This document shows positions 62,301-64,000 of a stretch of 64,000 nt of DNA, piece by piece (the first letter of the stretch is position 1; every line of letters begins with the position of its first letter). Both the position numbers and the translations under genes were made by a program. The notes beneath the pieces are model-generated. The model was not told the DNA's origin, made no database searches, and was given only the letters and a program-made list of their open reading frames with translations. The stretch lies in the NCBI GenBank assembly GCA_033439295.1, contig JAVTLE010000018.1:558001-622000 (forward strand), given 5' to 3'. The DNA is from Deuterostichococcus epilithicus (lineage: Eukaryota > Chlorophyta > Trebouxiophyceae > Prasiolales > Stichococcaceae).

Positions 62301-62517
62301 AACGAAAGCTCGTGGCATGCACGCGGACATGCGCAACGCCTTATCCGAGACGCTCGGATGCATCCTGAGGAGTTTAGATACGGATCTGCACCACGAGGTT
62401 GTGTTACAGCGGCGCTGCGCTCACCTTGCCGGCGGCGATGTTGCCTGCCTGTGCCTTTTTGCCAACCTCGCGCTTTGTATTCACTGTCAGCACCGGCATA
62501 CCCCCGCCCTGCATCAT
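56376..62517 (-). CDS. CCT3: Chaperonin TCP-1/CCT subunit gamma
   Basis: One of eight subunits of the cytosolic chaperonin that folds actin, tubulin and other proteins. Thirteen exons: 62425-62517, 62063-62135, 61822-61889, 61609-61678, 61111-61325, 60369-60518, 59802-59929, 59217-59380, 58633-58778, 57632-57821, 57191-57281, 56797-56920, 56376-56555; all phases match; 563 residues. Motifs: IIRTTLGPRSMLKMLLD, GIVITNDGNAILREID, DEEVGDGTTSVIILAGEML, PDVVVTEKGLSDLATHFL, ITAIRR-type AIRRLRKTDNNRIARATGA, DPRLVPGGGAAEMAVSRGL, EQWPYAAVGVALEVIPRTLAQNCG, INGNTGDIVDMQELGVWEP and LLLRIDDIVSG. MMQGGG...VNTKREVGKKAQAGN at the N-terminus and the VDM..LG.WEP segment point to gamma rather than another subunit. 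The intron after VMFNK has a GC donor (AAG|GCGAGC); reading on through it meets a stop. Start is the first of two adjacent ATGs. Confidence 0.96.
56711..56757 (-). repeat. Degenerate copy of the CCT-gamma exon 12 3' part
   Basis: GCTCCTGCATGTCAACAACGAC and flanks copy the true exon sequence at about 56815-56845 (encoding DMQELGVWEP) with substitutions. The copy lies in the next intron, about 100 bp downstream in transcript order. Confidence 0.6.
58831..59045 (-). repeat. Two degenerate copies of the CCT-gamma exon 9 5' edge
   Basis: The real exon starts at 58778 (DNNRIARATGATIV). Copies of this acceptor plus about 40 bp lie upstream in the intron at about 58831-58890 (NNRIPRATGAT) and about 59011-59045 (more decayed, NNRSVPQ-like). 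Confidence 0.75.
60145..60312 (-). repeat. Two degenerate copies of the CCT-gamma exon 6 3' edge
   Basis: The real exon end at 60369-60425 encodes STEDCRVLKGVMFNK. Copies at about 60251-60312 (EDCSMLKGVMW-like) and about 60145-60200 (more decayed) follow in the intron with about 110-bp spacing. Confidence 0.7.
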
Positions 62518-63137
62518 GCTGGGCGAGTGTAACGCCGCCTCCCCCTCCCGACACGCTGCTTTGGCTGTTCTAGAAGCTGATCAAGCGACTTTGAGCAGGT
62601 CACATCAGCGAAGCACGGCGACAGGGTCGCAACAGCGGCTTCTCTCTTCAGGTGCTGATGCAGATGGCAAGTTGCAAACGTTCCAAAGACGCCTTTGTTG
62701 AAACTCGCATCTGTGAACGGAGTTGCAGAAAAAAGGGCGCGAGCTTGCAGGTGATGAAAGGACAGGGTTTAGCACTTCACCGATTTCAAGGCTTGCCGGC
62801 AGGCATTTCGCATTTGCGATGCAGTTCACCGCGTCGCTGTAGTCTCTGCAGGGCAGTATCTGCCGAAGTTTTGCACAAGCATGCATGTGATTCAGCCGAC
62901 GCGAGCTCGATAGTCCGGGAAGAGCTTGCGATGCCTGACGCACAAACGCTGGTGCAGTGCCGTTGAGCTTGCGATGCAGCAGCAGCCTCTCTCCTCGCCG
63001 AAGTACAGCAAGCCGGCCTTGAAGGTGGTTCAAGCAGATCATGTAGTGCAAGTGCACCCAATTTGCCCTGCTGCTGCTGATGTACCATCCTGCAGACAGT
63101 GCTGAGGCCCAATACGACCTGCATCGCACAGGGTGGC
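62518..63137. promoter_or_regulatory. Divergent region between CCT-gamma and apyrase genes
   Basis: About 620 bp separates the start codons of CCT-gamma (-) and the apyrase (+). Presumed to hold both promoters; no specific element recognised. Confidence 0.4.
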
Positions 63138-64000
63138 ATGCTGTCCTGGCTGGACGGCGCTGGAAAGACTCGCATTCGTCTTCTGGCAGCGTTTTTCGCG
63201 GTGAGTACTTGTCCCTTTATCAGTCGAATTGGCTGCAGCATCCCCCAGGGGGGGAAACCGGCGGCGCTGGCCTGAACGGCAGATTCGCACGCGCTAGTGC
63301 AGGGATTGTACCAGCCCAGGCTGCTCTTGATCATCCTTTCAGACCGGCGCGTTAGCCACATTCAGCTCAGGGCTTCAGCCACGGCGGCTTGCTGGACGGT
63401 GGCAAGCAGGCGCCGCCGCCAGGACTGCTGGTCCTTACCCCTCCACCGCGTGCACCGCCGTCTGCGCCTGACTGCGGATTACCATTATGCGTCGTGCAGC
63501 TGCTGGCGTTGTACGGCTGCCTGACGGTCGTACACCTCTCAGGGCGGCCCGACTACATTTTGGTCATCGATTGCGGCAGCACCGGCACGCGCATGTAAGC
63601 ACGGTTGCCCAACATCACTGTGTTGTGCATTCACCTGCTTTCGCCAGCCTCCGGATCCTTCCACAGTCGCACTCTTCGCACCAAGCCAGCTGTATGGCCG
63701 TGCCATGACGCAGCGCGACTGCCGAGTAGTTCTCCAGTAGCCAAGTCTGATTGCCGGCGGCCAAGAACTGCCGCGCCTGTGCGGCGGATGAGCTGGTCGC
63801 AGGCACACGCAGACATCTCTGGCTGGCATTGCGGCGCAGTGCGACCTTTGGCTGCTGGTCCCGCAGATATGCTTACAAGTGGCATTGGCACCCTGGACAG
63901 CTGCCGCGCCTGCAACTCGTGCCGCCACGCGCCGCCCGCCACAAACGTAAGCGTCCTTGTGCAATGCATGCCCAAATATGGCGCAAACTCGTGCACAAGC
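63138..64000 (+). CDS. Apyrase / ecto-NTPDase (GDA1/CD39 family), N-terminal part
   Basis: Hydrolyses nucleoside tri- and diphosphates, in the Golgi lumen or outside the cell. Three exons are visible: 63138-63200, 63371-63594, 63867-63946, phases 0, 2 then 1; the gene runs off the window. After a Pro-rich cytoplasmic stretch there is a membrane segment (LPLCVVQLLALYGCLTVVHL), then YILVIDCGSTGTRI, the apyrase conserved region 1 that binds phosphate, followed by YAYKWHWHPGQLPRLQLVPP, the usual spacing to the first luminal segment. The single N-terminal membrane segment gives a type II or two-pass topology. The start ATG at 63138 is in frame with both exons but an earlier start is possible. Confidence 0.82.

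Overview
This window is nuclear DNA from a eukaryote with dense, short-exon genes. It is most likely a chlorophyte green alga, and a Chlorella-like trebouxiophyte fits best. The reasons are a plant-type nuclear gene for plastid ribosomal protein L21 with a transit peptide, GC-rich coding sequence, many 150-400 bp introns with strong GTGAGT or GTGCGC donors and TGCAG acceptors, and gene families (phospholipase B-like, CDKL kinase, GT29-like glycosyltransferase, Hsp31-type DJ-1) that occur together in algae. The taxonomic call is inference. Gene models were built by hand from reading frame, splice signals, intron phase and family motifs; where exons are listed, every junction is phase-consistent unless stated.

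Layout. 1-1185 (+): C-terminal part of an unrecognised protein. 1894-4129 (+): plastid ribosomal protein bL21. 4680-9473 (-): lysosomal phospholipase B-like protein, divergent from 9802-11086 (+), a DNL-type zinc-finger protein. 11461-15961 (-): Brix-domain ribosome biogenesis factor PPAN/Ssf1, head to head with 16745-19118 (+), 40S ribosomal protein eS10. 20417-21046 (-): small basic protein. 21749-24730 (-): DJ-1/PfpI (Hsp31-like) protein. 24858-25299 (-): 3' exons of an unrecognised gene. 25755-34398 (+): unrecognised Ala/Glu coiled-coil protein of 15 exons. 35196-49049 (-): a very large type II membrane protein that I read as three consecutive GT29 (sialyltransferase-like) domains behind a roughly 800-residue low-complexity stem. 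49643-50070: a hAT-type MITE with 8-bp target duplication. 51574-55697 (+): CDKL-type protein kinase. 56376-62517 (-): chaperonin CCT subunit gamma. 63138 to the window end (+): N-terminal exons of an apyrase (GDA1/CD39).

These are housekeeping and secretory-pathway genes with no operon logic. Several pairs are divergent and share short upstream regions; PPAN and eS10 both serve ribosome production, so co-regulation is plausible there.

Two genome-structure themes stand out. First, many introns hold degenerate tandem copies of the neighbouring exon edge ('exon ghosts'), seen in PPAN, DJ-1, the GT29-like gene and CCT-gamma. Second, at least six introns use a GC-AG pair instead of GT-AG; two of these are what allows the three GT29-like units to be read as one open frame.
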